Shown here: piece after piece, positions 53,421 through 61,807 of the stretch | Layout of the letters: each line of letters begins with the position of its first letter | Position numbering within the stretch: position 1 is the stretch's first letter | NCBI GenBank assembly: GCA_013141385.1 | Contig: JABFRB010000001.1 | Span: 1 to 64,000 of the forward strand | From: Bacteroidales bacterium | Lineage (GTDB): Bacteria > Bacteroidota > Bacteroidia > Bacteroidales > Tenuifilaceae | Reading direction: 5' to 3' | DNA: 64,000 nucleotides | The notes under the pieces: generated by a model | The model's input: the letters and a program-made list of their open reading frames with translations, nothing else | Told to the model about the DNA's origin: nothing | Databases searched by the model: none | Program-made: the position numbers and the translations under genes

Positions 53421-54725
53421 ATGGGAAATATAGTTGCAGTAGTAGGACGTCCAAATGTAGGAAAATCGACATTTTTCAACCGTATGGTTGGAGGAAGACA
53501 TGCGATTGTTGATGAAACAGCGGGAGTTACACGCGATAGAATCTATGGAAAATCCGACTGGAATGGCATTGAGTTTTCAATAATCGATACAGGAGGTTAC
53601 GTAATTAATTCCGATGATATTTTTGAAGGGGAGATCCGCAAACAGGTTGCTATTGCTATCGAAGAGTCAGATGTTATTCTTTTTTTGGTTGATGCTCAAA
53701 CGGGTATTACTGTTATGGATATGGCTGTGGCCGAAATTCTCAGAAAAAGTCACAAGAAAGTTTTTGTTGTAGCCAACAAAGTTGATAATAATAATTTCCG
53801 CTTGAATGCAACTGAATTTTACAATTTTGGATTAGGTGATCCTTATTGCGTTTCATCCATAAGCGGTATGGGGACTGGGGATTTACTTGACGATATTGTA
53901 AAGGAGTTTATAAATCAGGAGCCCCAAGAAGAGATTAACATCCCAAAAATAGCAATTGTTGGAAGACCTAATGTTGGTAAATCATCATTGATTAATGCTT
54001 TAGTTGGAGAGGAAAGAAATATTGTAACACCTATAGCAGGTACAACCCGTGATTCAATTTATTCTCGGTATAATAAATTTGGGCATGATTTTTTCCTAAT
54101 TGATACGGCTGGTTTACGAAAGAAAACCAAAGTGACTGAAGATCTAGAGTTCTACTCCGTTATGCGTTCAATTAGAGCTATCGAAAATGCTGATATTTGC
54201 ATTCTACTAATTGATGCTACGCTAGGCTTTGAAGGCCAAGATCAAAATATTTATAATCTCATTATTAAGAATAGGAAAGGTGTTGTAGTTGTTGTAAATA
54301 AGTGGGATTTAGTTGAAAAGGATAATAAAACTACGGATCAATATACAAAGGCAATCAAAGAGATTATGGCACCTTTTCATGATGTTCCAATTATCTTTAC
54401 CTCTACTATTACAAAGCAAAGATTGCTAAAGGTTTTTGAAACGGCTATGGAGGTATATGAGAATCGTAATCGTAAGATTCAAACATCTAAACTAAACGAT
54501 TTTCTTCAAGAAACAATTGAATCTTATGCACCACCTGCCTATAAAGGGAAACATATTAAAATTAAATTTGCCACTCAGTTACCAACTCATACCCCATCAT
54601 TCGCTTTTTTCTGTAATCTACCTCAATATATAAGAGATCCTTATAAAAGATACATTGAGAATAGACTTCGTGAAAATTTCAATTTCACGGGTGTACCTAT
54701 TCAGATATTCTTTAGGCAGAAATAG
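53421..54725 (+). CDS. der: Ribosome-assembly GTPase Der (EngA)
   Basis: 434 residues with two tandem G domains: GRPNVGKST at 8-16 with DTGGYV, and GRPNVGKSS near 181 with [11 protein letters not shown] and NKWD. A C-terminal KH-like domain follows (about 350-434, [20 protein letters not shown], ending PIQIFFRQK). Essential for 50S assembly. Length is standard. Confidence 0.95.
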   Translation: MGNIVAVVGRPNVGKSTFFNRMVGGRHAIVDETAGVTRDRIYGKSDWNGIEFSIIDTGGYVINSDDIFEGEIRKQVAIAIEESDVILFLVDAQTGITVMDMAVAEILRKSHKKVFVVANKVDNNNFRLNATEFYNFGLGDPYCVSSISGMGTGDLLDDIVKEFINQEPQEEINIPKIAIVGRPNVGKSSLINALVGEERNIVTPIAGTTRDSIYSRYNKFGHDFFLIDTAGLRKKTKVTEDLEFYSVMRSIRAIENADICILLIDATLGFEGQDQNIYNLIIKNRKGVVVVVNKWDLVEKDNKTTDQYTKAIKEIMAPFHDVPIIFTSTITKQRLLKVFETAMEVYENRNRKIQTSKLNDFLQETIESYAPPAYKGKHIKIKFATQLPTHTPSFAFFCNLPQYIRDPYKRYIENRLRENFNFTGVPIQIFFRQK

Positions 54726-54791
54726 AAATAAGAATTTGGCGGAGTTAACAGAAGTTAAAGAAGTTGGAAAACCTTTTTGGCCATTTTTTGG

Positions 54792-55739
54792 TTAAAAATA
54801 CTTTGATATCGATGACATCCACCCTTTTGAATAAAGTTTTGCAAGTAAAGCTAGTTTATATACATCAAACATCAACAAAGATGGATGTTTACTGCATAAA
54901 CTTCGTCTTATAATTGGATTTATAGCACGAAATACCCATCGAAGAGGCATTGTTAAGCCTAAAATTCTCAGTATTTTAAAAACTTTTAACACCCTAACCG
55001 ACCGTTCAAGATCTTTCCGTAAATCGGGCGCATTACGCATTAGTTTTGAAAGGTTGATAACGCTTTGTTCAGATTTCTGAAGAAAGTCGAAACAAGGTTC
55101 TAAGCCAAGGTGAAAACTCGGATTATCAATATGTAGTATTGGTACTTTTCGACGCTTTAGATTAATCCCAAAAACAGTATCCTCATGCCCATATCCTGAG
55201 ATTTCTTCGTTAAAACGAATAGAATGGAATGCCTCACTGGTAATTAAAAAATTACCACTCATAAATGAGTTATAGGGTGATAATTGTCGAAGAATAGCTT
55301 TTTTGCACTCACGAAAAACTCCATATTTCCAACGAAGAATAAGTTCTTCTCTGAAAGGTTTTTTTGAATATTTGAAACCACCACAAATAACTTGTGCTTT
55401 ATTCAACGAATCAACATACCCTTTTAGAAAATCGGGGTCGTCAATCATCATATCGCAATCAAGAAAAAGAAGCCAATGACCAGAAGCAAAATCAGCTAAG
55501 CGATTGCGAATTTTTGATCGGCCAATGTTAAAATCAAATTCAAGATAATTAACATCTTTCCTGCTATTCAATTGGGCGTTTACCTTTTTAAAATATGAAA
55601 GGGAATGATCGTCGAATAAAAGAATCTCTATCGGATAACCAATTCTATCCGCCTGCTCAAGTAAAGAATTGGTTAACTCAGTAACATCAAAATTATATAC
55701 AGGAATACAAATTGAAATCATAGTTGATATGTTACTCAT
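54792..55739 (-). CDS. Family 2 glycosyltransferase
   Basis: 315 residues. A GT-A fold starts MISICIPVYNFDVTELTNSL; the ATG at 55721 is as likely a start as 55739. The metal-binding DxD-type motif is in LLFLDCDMMIDD, and the acceptor region ISGYGHEDTVFGINLKRRKV has the ED catalytic pair typical of GT2. It transfers a sugar to an unknown acceptor. It overlaps the 3' end of rmuC by 8 bases, so it is co-transcribed with it. Confidence 0.85.
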   Translation of the reverse strand: MSNISTMISICIPVYNFDVTELTNSLLEQADRIGYPIEILLFDDHSLSYFKKVNAQLNSRKDVNYLEFDFNIGRSKIRNRLADFASGHWLLFLDCDMMIDDPDFLKGYVDSLNKAQVICGGFKYSKKPFREELILRWKYGVFRECKKAILRQLSPYNSFMSGNFLITSEAFHSIRFNEEISGYGHEDTVFGINLKRRKVPILHIDNPSFHLGLEPCFDFLQKSEQSVINLSKLMRNAPDLRKDLERSVRVLKVFKILRILGLTMPLRWVFRAINPIIRRSLCSKHPSLLMFDVYKLALLAKLYSKGWMSSISKYF

Positions 55740-57231
55740 TTGATGGTAGTTGATCTTTGAAATTTAAATCATCAACATCAGTACCCTCAATTAGTTCATT
55801 TGGTATTGTTTTTTTTGCCTTTACCCCTAACTCTTTGAGCTGTTTAGCTTGTGTAATTAGGTTTCCTTTTCCATCCTTAAGTTGGCTAAATGCTGATTCA
55901 TAGCTGGCATGGGCTTTATGTATATTTTCTCCGATTGCTTGAAGATTTTCGACAAACCCCACAAACTTATCATAAAGTAGTCCACCTCTATTAGCTATAT
56001 CTAAGGCATTCCTATTCTGGTATTCATGCTGCCAAAGATTATGAATCATCTTAAGGGCTACAATAAGATTGGTAGGGCTAATAAGCAATACCCTTTTGCT
56101 ATAAGCATAGTTCCATAGCTCTGAATCAGCCTCCATCACTACCATATAGGCAGGTTCAATTGGGATGAACATCATCACAAAATCAAGAGATCCTACCATA
56201 TCCTGATAATTCTTTGAACTTAACGAATCAATATGATTTCGTATTGAACGAAGATGCTCAATTATCGCCTTATCCTGATCTTCCTTGTTTGTACTTGAAC
56301 TATAACGTTCATAGGCAACTAACGATACTTTTGAGTCAATTACAACCTTTCGATTATCGGGGTACGAAATTATTACATCAGGCTGAAACCTTTTACCTTC
56401 AACATCCTTAACAGATTCCTGCACTGAATACTCTCGACCTTTTACTAAACCTGATTTTTCTAAGATGCTTTCAAGTATCATCTCTCCCCAGTTACCCTGA
56501 GTTTTTGCTTGCCCCTTTAAAGCCTCTGTAAGATTTTTTGCTTCTTGGCTAATTGTTTGGTTAAGTTCTCTAAGTTGCTTAACCTCATTTCCTAATGAAA
56601 ATCTCTCCTTACTCTCCTTTTCATATACATCTTGAACCTGTTTTTGAAATAGTAGAATATTTTCTCCAAGCGGTTTAAGTAATCGATCAAGGTTTTCTTG
56701 ATTCATCTTGGTGAAACGCTGGGTCTTATCCTCAAGAATCTGATCTGCTAATAGTTTGAATTCATTCGAGAACTTTTTCCCAATATCCTCTAACTCCAAC
56801 TTTTGCTTTTCTAAGGATTCTTTGAGATACTTATTTTCCATTTCAAGTTCAACGCCTCTATTATTTGACTTACCTTGTAAATCTGATAAACGCTTTATTT
56901 CAGCCTCTGATTTTTTAACTTCTTCTATAAGTGAAGCATGCTGTTTTAACACCTCATTATATGTTGCTTCAAACGCAGAAAATTTTGTTATTATGTCCAA
57001 TTTTTTTGTTCTTTCGCTATCCAACTCCAACTGAAGAGTTTGAATAAGTTCCTCTCCCCTTAATAGTCTATCACGGGTAATCAGCAGTTGATTATTCTTT
57101 TCCTCAAGGTGACTGCTTATATTTTTTTCAGCATCCAAGTAATACGAATGCATTTTAATTCTATTGATTAGCCAAAGTGTTATTGCACCAACCAATAAGC
57201 CAATGCACAGAAATACAATATTTTCGAACAT
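55732..57231 (-). CDS. rmuC: DNA recombination protein RmuC
   Basis: 499 residues. An N-terminal membrane helix (IVFLCIGLLVGAITLWLI) and a long coiled coil (about 25-230) are followed by the RmuC domain: QGNWGEMILESILEKSGLVK, RFQPDVIISYPDNRKVVIDS and KVSLVAYERY. The last block resembles the catalytic region of restriction-like nucleases. Family role is limiting inversions at short inverted repeats. It is the first gene of a two-gene operon with the glycosyltransferase. Confidence 0.9.
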   Translation of the reverse strand: MFENIVFLCIGLLVGAITLWLINRIKMHSYYLDAEKNISSHLEEKNNQLLITRDRLLRGEELIQTLQLELDSERTKKLDIITKFSAFEATYNEVLKQHASLIEEVKKSEAEIKRLSDLQGKSNNRGVELEMENKYLKESLEKQKLELEDIGKKFSNEFKLLADQILEDKTQRFTKMNQENLDRLLKPLGENILLFQKQVQDVYEKESKERFSLGNEVKQLRELNQTISQEAKNLTEALKGQAKTQGNWGEMILESILEKSGLVKGREYSVQESVKDVEGKRFQPDVIISYPDNRKVVIDSKVSLVAYERYSSSTNKEDQDKAIIEHLRSIRNHIDSLSSKNYQDMVGSLDFVMMFIPIEPAYMVVMEADSELWNYAYSKRVLLISPTNLIVALKMIHNLWQHEYQNRNALDIANRGGLLYDKFVGFVENLQAIGENIHKAHASYESAFSQLKDGKGNLITQAKQLKELGVKAKKTIPNELIEGTDVDDLNFKDQLPSNE

Positions 57232-57750
57232 ACAGTTATAAATATATCAGAACTATAAATATAGTAAAAAGAGGTCGTTACATTAGTATTTATCTTATTT
57301 TTTGAAAATAAAATAACGAATGCGAAAAATCAAATTATTAAGGATTAATAAATCAGATTTTTCCGCTTTAGAAGTAATCGAAAAGATTCAAATAAATCAA
57401 AAATTGCTTTTTATAATTTAAAATTACACCTATAACATTCAGATTATCAGTATATAAAAAAAAGATTAAAAAACCATGTCACTTTTTGGCACTTTTTGGA
57501 ATATATAAATAGAAGGGTATGTTTTGCTAATAAATGATATACTCAATTGTTCTTTGATGTTTCCCGGACTCATTATATTAATAATCAATGTTTTGATAAT
57601 AGATTAATGCCAATTGTTACTGCTCAGGAAGTAGGCATTAACACTATCAATTAAATACTTAGAAAATAGTTATAAGCATAAAATATTCAAAACTATAGCT
57701 TTTAAAAAATTATAAGCTAATCAGTAATTAACCTTTTAAACTCATTTTTT
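57232..57750. other. Divergent AT-rich intergenic region
   Basis: Between rmuC (minus) and the KamA-like gene (plus). It holds a short direct repeat CACTTTTTGG near 57478-57498 and no coding sequence that I can support. Promoters for the KamA locus should be here; no clear TAnnTTTG box was found. Confidence 0.45.
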
Positions 57751-58899
57751 ATGAATCAACTTATCAAGGAATTACGTAATGAAACTTTCAACGAGATGGT
57801 TCATTACTATGCAAAAAATGAATCAGAAAGGATTATTATCAACCAAGTTATTGAAAATAGTCCTGTTAGGGTTACTCCATACATCAAAAAACTGATGTCG
57901 AAATACGAAAGTATTAGAAAACAGTTTTTGCCTTCTCCACTGGAAGCACAGACTAATGGAACTTCAACGCCTTTTGAAGAAGGAAAGAAGACATCACATG
58001 TATATGGTTTAGAAAGATTATATAAGGATAGAGTTCTTTTAACACCTCATTTTGACTGCCCGGCATACTGTCGTTTCTGCTATAAAAAAAGCAGAGTTAT
58101 GCGAAATAGGAGAAGCATGACTTTTGATGAAATTGATTTAGCTGTTGAAGAGATAGGAAAGATGCCTGAAGTAAGAGGAGCTCTAATTACGGGTGGTGAT
58201 CCTTTTATGGATACAACAAAGTTGTTTTATTTACTTGATCAACTTTCTGCCTTAAAGAATATTTCTGAAATAAGAATCGGTACACGTATGCTTTTGAATA
58301 GTCCAGAAAAATTTACTAGTGATATTTGCAATCATCTTGCAAGTTATATTAAGCCAAATTTCCATAACCCCTCAAAAAGCAAATACTTAGCCATCAATGT
58401 ACATTTCAATCACCCAGATGAATTACAACCAGAAGTGTTACAAGCATGTTATAAACTTACATCAAATGGAATTACACTAAGGAATCAGACTGTTCTACTT
58501 AAAGGAATAAATGATGATGCGGATACAATAAAACGCCTATTTCATCTATTACTTAGAAATAATATCATTGTTTATTATATGAATCATTGCATGCCTGTTG
58601 AGGGTAGTGACCATTTAAGAATTTCTGTTCAAAAAGGGTTGGATATCTATAAGCAGTTATGCACGGAATCCTCTTGTTCCATACCTCATTATGTATATGC
58701 TCCTTCGGGTGGAAAGGTGCATGTTGGTCCAGATTCGTCTTTTGATTATACTGAAGTTAATGGGGTCAAAATGATAAAAACTAAATTACTTTATAAGGCA
58801 GATGATTTCCGTTCAATTGCAAAAAAGAATTTACCTCCTATGCATTCTGAAACTAAGGATGGTTTAATAGAAGGATATTACATAGACGGGGAAGATTAA
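57751..58899 (+). CDS. KamA-family radical SAM protein, not a lysine enzyme
   Basis: 382 residues. Cluster motif CPAYCRFC has cysteines at 103, 107 and 110; ITGGDPFMD is the GGDP SAM-binding motif; the PLP-lysine motif is YAPSGGKVHVGP. This is the architecture of PLP-dependent 2,3-aminomutases. As I recall, the two Asp residues that bind the substrate side chain in clostridial lysine 2,3-aminomutase lie just after a Cys (CDLSLG) and before the APGGGGK loop (VDAPGG). Here the aligned residues are Met (NHCMPVEG) and Tyr (YVYAPSGG). The substrate is therefore unlikely to be lysine. It is first in a plus-strand group with a monooxygenase and a peptide-exporter-like gene, suggesting supply of a beta-amino acid for a specialised metabolite. 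Confidence 0.8.
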   Translation: MNQLIKELRNETFNEMVHYYAKNESERIIINQVIENSPVRVTPYIKKLMSKYESIRKQFLPSPLEAQTNGTSTPFEEGKKTSHVYGLERLYKDRVLLTPHFDCPAYCRFCYKKSRVMRNRRSMTFDEIDLAVEEIGKMPEVRGALITGGDPFMDTTKLFYLLDQLSALKNISEIRIGTRMLLNSPEKFTSDICNHLASYIKPNFHNPSKSKYLAINVHFNHPDELQPEVLQACYKLTSNGITLRNQTVLLKGINDDADTIKRLFHLLLRNNIIVYYMNHCMPVEGSDHLRISVQKGLDIYKQLCTESSCSIPHYVYAPSGGKVHVGPDSSFDYTEVNGVKMIKTKLLYKADDFRSIAKKNLPPMHSETKDGLIEGYYIDGED

Positions 58900-58947
58900 A
58901 TTTTAGCCGATACCGAATAATCAGCAAAAATAGAGATATTTATAAAC

Positions 58948-59970
58948 ATGAATAAAGGGTTAGGTTTTTATGTTGCTCTTCAGGGTTGTTATAACCCTGA
59001 AGAGTATATTCGTATTGGCAAGGTCATAGAGTCATTAGGTTTTAATCGGATTTATGTTTATGATGATCTAATGTTTTATCCCTCTTTCCCAATTCTTAAT
59101 CTAATTGCTGAGCATACCTCCAAAATTGAAATTGGTCCTTGTTTGGTAAATGGATTTTACAGACACCCTGCACTTATAGCATCAAATGCGGCATTTCTTG
59201 ATGCCGTTAGTCATGGGCGTTCTGTGCTAGGTTTAGGTAGAGGAGCCTTTTTTGATTTCTTAAAGATGGAGGTTAAAGAAAAATATACCCGAGAAGCCTT
59301 CAAGGAATCATTACTATTAATTCGCCATCTTTTCAAACAAAAAAAAAATGGTTTTCATGGAAAAGTTTTTAGCACTTCGAAAAATGCTATTTTAAGAATT
59401 CCTCCTCCAAATAATCCGTACATAGTAACCGGAACCTGGAATTGTAAGATGGCTTATCTTGGAGGAAAATATTCTAATGAGGTTCAGCTTGCTGAGGTTT
59501 TCACAGAAACTTACTTAAATAAGATATCAAAAGCATTTATTAAAGGTTGTAAAGAATCAACAGATATTTATTCCAAGCATATATCGCTTGGCGGTATGAT
59601 TTGTGTTGCCGACAATCCCGCTAAAGCGGTGGAGGCAGCAAAAAAAACATTGGCAATTTATATACCATATTTAAAAACAATACTTAAACAGCATAAGGTC
59701 GATGTGAATTCTGCTCTAATAAAAAGAATTGATTATGAATCGAAACATGGAAACTATTTAGAAGCAAGCACTCTTATACCCGACGAATTTGTATCAATGC
59801 TTACTTTATCAGGTACACCTACGGATGTTGCAAATCGTATTAAATTGCTGATTAAAGGGAAACCAGTTAAAGGTGTAATGTTTTCACCACCTTATGGCAT
59901 ATTTGATTCCCTTGAGGAAAACTTTACTTACATTTCAAAAAAGTTAATACCAAAACTAGAAAATTTGTAA
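58948..59970 (+). CDS. Luciferase-like flavin-dependent monooxygenase
   Basis: 340 residues with the bacterial luciferase/LLM TIM-barrel pattern: GFYVALQGCYNPEEYIRIGK, ESLGFNRIYVYDDLMFYPSF, IEIGPCLVNGFYRHPALIAS and GRSVLGLGRGAFFDFL. The C-terminus has SGTPTDVANRIKLLIKG, typical of the family. It uses FMNH2 or F420; the reaction is not predictable. It lies 48 bases after the KamA-like gene, so both are probably one transcript. LLM enzymes of this sort occur in specialised-metabolite loci. Confidence 0.8.
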   Translation: MNKGLGFYVALQGCYNPEEYIRIGKVIESLGFNRIYVYDDLMFYPSFPILNLIAEHTSKIEIGPCLVNGFYRHPALIASNAAFLDAVSHGRSVLGLGRGAFFDFLKMEVKEKYTREAFKESLLLIRHLFKQKKNGFHGKVFSTSKNAILRIPPPNNPYIVTGTWNCKMAYLGGKYSNEVQLAEVFTETYLNKISKAFIKGCKESTDIYSKHISLGGMICVADNPAKAVEAAKKTLAIYIPYLKTILKQHKVDVNSALIKRIDYESKHGNYLEASTLIPDEFVSMLTLSGTPTDVANRIKLLIKGKPVKGVMFSPPYGIFDSLEENFTYISKKLIPKLENL

Positions 59971-60626
59971 TACCCATTTCTGTAAAGTGAATTTGAGTGA
60001 AGGTATCCTCAGGATAAAAGAATCAAGCAATCCTTGAAATTCTTCTTGAAGTTCCACCCCTCGTGATATTTGACATTTCGCCTTAAACTAAATTTCTGCT
60101 TCTGAGAAATAACTTCTTTACCAAGAAGAATTTCTTAACGAGGTACTGTTTTCAATCCCAGATAAATGCTTAATATTTTTACTAATATCTTGATGCTACT
60201 ATTTGTAAGTTTCCTTGTCATAAAGATTAAGAATGGAATTTCTTCCATATTCCATAGCGGAGTTTATAAAAACTCAATAATGAATTTTGATGTCCAAAAT
60301 ATTGGAAAAATATTTTAAAAATCGATTGAGATTTCTTAATTTTATATGTTTATACAAGTTTTTGAGTAAAACGAATTATTTCATAACCATCCATAAAATA
60401 GATGGTTTCTTTGTTTATATAGCATTTATATTTTATTGATTAGTGCGATGAATACTGATTTTCTTGCTCTAATAAGGTATATTTATGAACATAAAATTGT
60501 AGAATAAAAATATTATTGTATTTATATAATTTTATTAAAACAAATTTTGTTTATTTTCGTAAAACGTTTTAGTTCGCATTTTTATAATATTAATGTTTTT
60601 ATTTGTTAAACAATAATTATTATCCT
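59971..60626. other. Gene-free region
   Basis: 656 AT-rich bases after the monooxygenase gene. No ORF, RNA gene or strong hairpin that I can support. Confidence 0.4.
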
Positions 60627-61019
60627 ATGAAAGTAAATGAAACATCAACTGCGTTGTACGATATTGAAACTAATGCAGCAATTGGAACCTTTGTTGGTTT
60701 TTTATCTTCTGATGAATTTAAGACAGTTGCAAACCAACTACTTAATATTCTTGAAACTAAAAACCTGAAAAAGCAATTGAATGATGTCAAAAAAATGAAA
60801 GTACTAAAACCAGAAGTGCAGGAATGGTTAAATACTGTTTGGTTTCCGAAAGCTCAAAAAGCAGGATTAAGATATTTTGCCTTTGTTGTTCCTGATGATA
60901 TTTTTGGGAAACTAAGTATGGAAGGTGCTAATAAAAATGCATCCAACGCATTTGGTGTTGAAATTCAATACTTCAACAATTTAGATAATGCAAAAAACTG
61001 GTTAATTTCTAAAAACTAA
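60627..61019 (+). CDS. Small STAS/SpoIIAA-like protein
   Basis: 130 residues from the ATG at 60627; a frame eight codons longer starts at a TTG and is less likely. The alternating pattern (YDIETNAAIGTFVGFLSSDE, LNTVWFPKAQKAGLRYFAFV, and FGVEIQYFNNLDNAKNWLIS at the end) resembles the SpoIIAA/STAS-like proteins common in Bacteroidota. No catalytic motif. Two long perfect hairpins follow directly. Its link to the flanking metabolite genes is unclear. Confidence 0.6.
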   Translation: MKVNETSTALYDIETNAAIGTFVGFLSSDEFKTVANQLLNILETKNLKKQLNDVKKMKVLKPEVQEWLNTVWFPKAQKAGLRYFAFVVPDDIFGKLSMEGANKNASNAFGVEIQYFNNLDNAKNWLISKN

Positions 61020-61042
61020 CTTTATTTAGAATAAGCCTAGGA

Positions 61043-61092
61043 TATTAAGAAAAACTTCTCGGAGTTATTTATTCAGGAAGTTTTTCTTAATA
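61043..61092 (+). terminator. Perfect 16-bp hairpin, terminator-like
   Basis: TATTAAGAAAAACTTC (61043-61058) / GAAGTTTTTCTTAATA (61077-61092), 18-base loop. It begins 23 bases after the stop of the STAS-like gene. Confidence 0.65.
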
Positions 61093-61104
61093 CCTTTAAT
61101 TTTA

Positions 61105-61164
61105 AAATAATGCCTTGAAATTATTAGTTCAAGAATTGGACAAAATAATTTCAAGGCATTATTT
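61105..61164. terminator. Perfect 21-bp hairpin
   Basis: Arms of 21 bases at 61105-61125 and 61144-61164 (AAATAATGCCTTGAAATTAT.. against ..ATAATTTCAAGGCATTATTT), 18-base loop. It lies 12 bases after the previous hairpin. The combination is unusually strong for a simple terminator. Confidence 0.6.
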
Positions 61165-61807
61165 CTATGAAAAGATAAAAATTTCCCATAGTGAAAAACA
61201 ATCCCATATTTAGTTAAAGTTTTTCTTTTCTATGAAGGATAGCAAATTGCTCAGCAAAAATAGGTTTATGGAAATATTCTAGAATATTGCGGTATCAAGA
61301 ATTTTATCATTTTTTTTTAAAATCGGGTAATTATCATTGCCTTTTTTTAAACTAAGTATCGTTTTGGAATGAAGTTAAAAAAAAATATCTTTGAAAGCAA
61401 AAATAATGTAAAATAGAATAATGTGATTTTCAGTGGCGAAGCCATATAATTAATTGTAATTGCTTAGAAACACAGCGATATTTTTTTGATTACTGCATTA
61501 TTAGCTCCTTATTCAATTCTTATATCCAGATTTCTTCATTTATTATATTCTTAGATATTTCATAATACGTTGTTGTCAAGACAAGAAAGTATTTATTACT
61601 TAAATTCAAATAATATTTAGTCTAAAATACTGAAATAATGCATGTTATGTATTTTGTATACTATGACAGTTGAATAAGTTCAATTTTGAAGAGAAGAAGA
61701 AACATTTCAATTTTATATTTTCTAAAGGGATACCAGTGATTTACCTATAATATTAATACATTCGAATTTACCCGCATTAAAAATAAACGTATATCAAAAG
61801 AAATTAT
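61165..61807. other. Intergenic region upstream of hydrolase/exporter gene
   Basis: About 640 AT-rich bases without a supportable gene. It presumably holds the promoter of the gene starting at 61808. Confidence 0.4.

Noticed and set aside
57751-58899. Calling the KamA-like protein lysine 2,3-aminomutase
   Set aside because: The residues aligned with both lysine-binding Asp positions are Met and Tyr.
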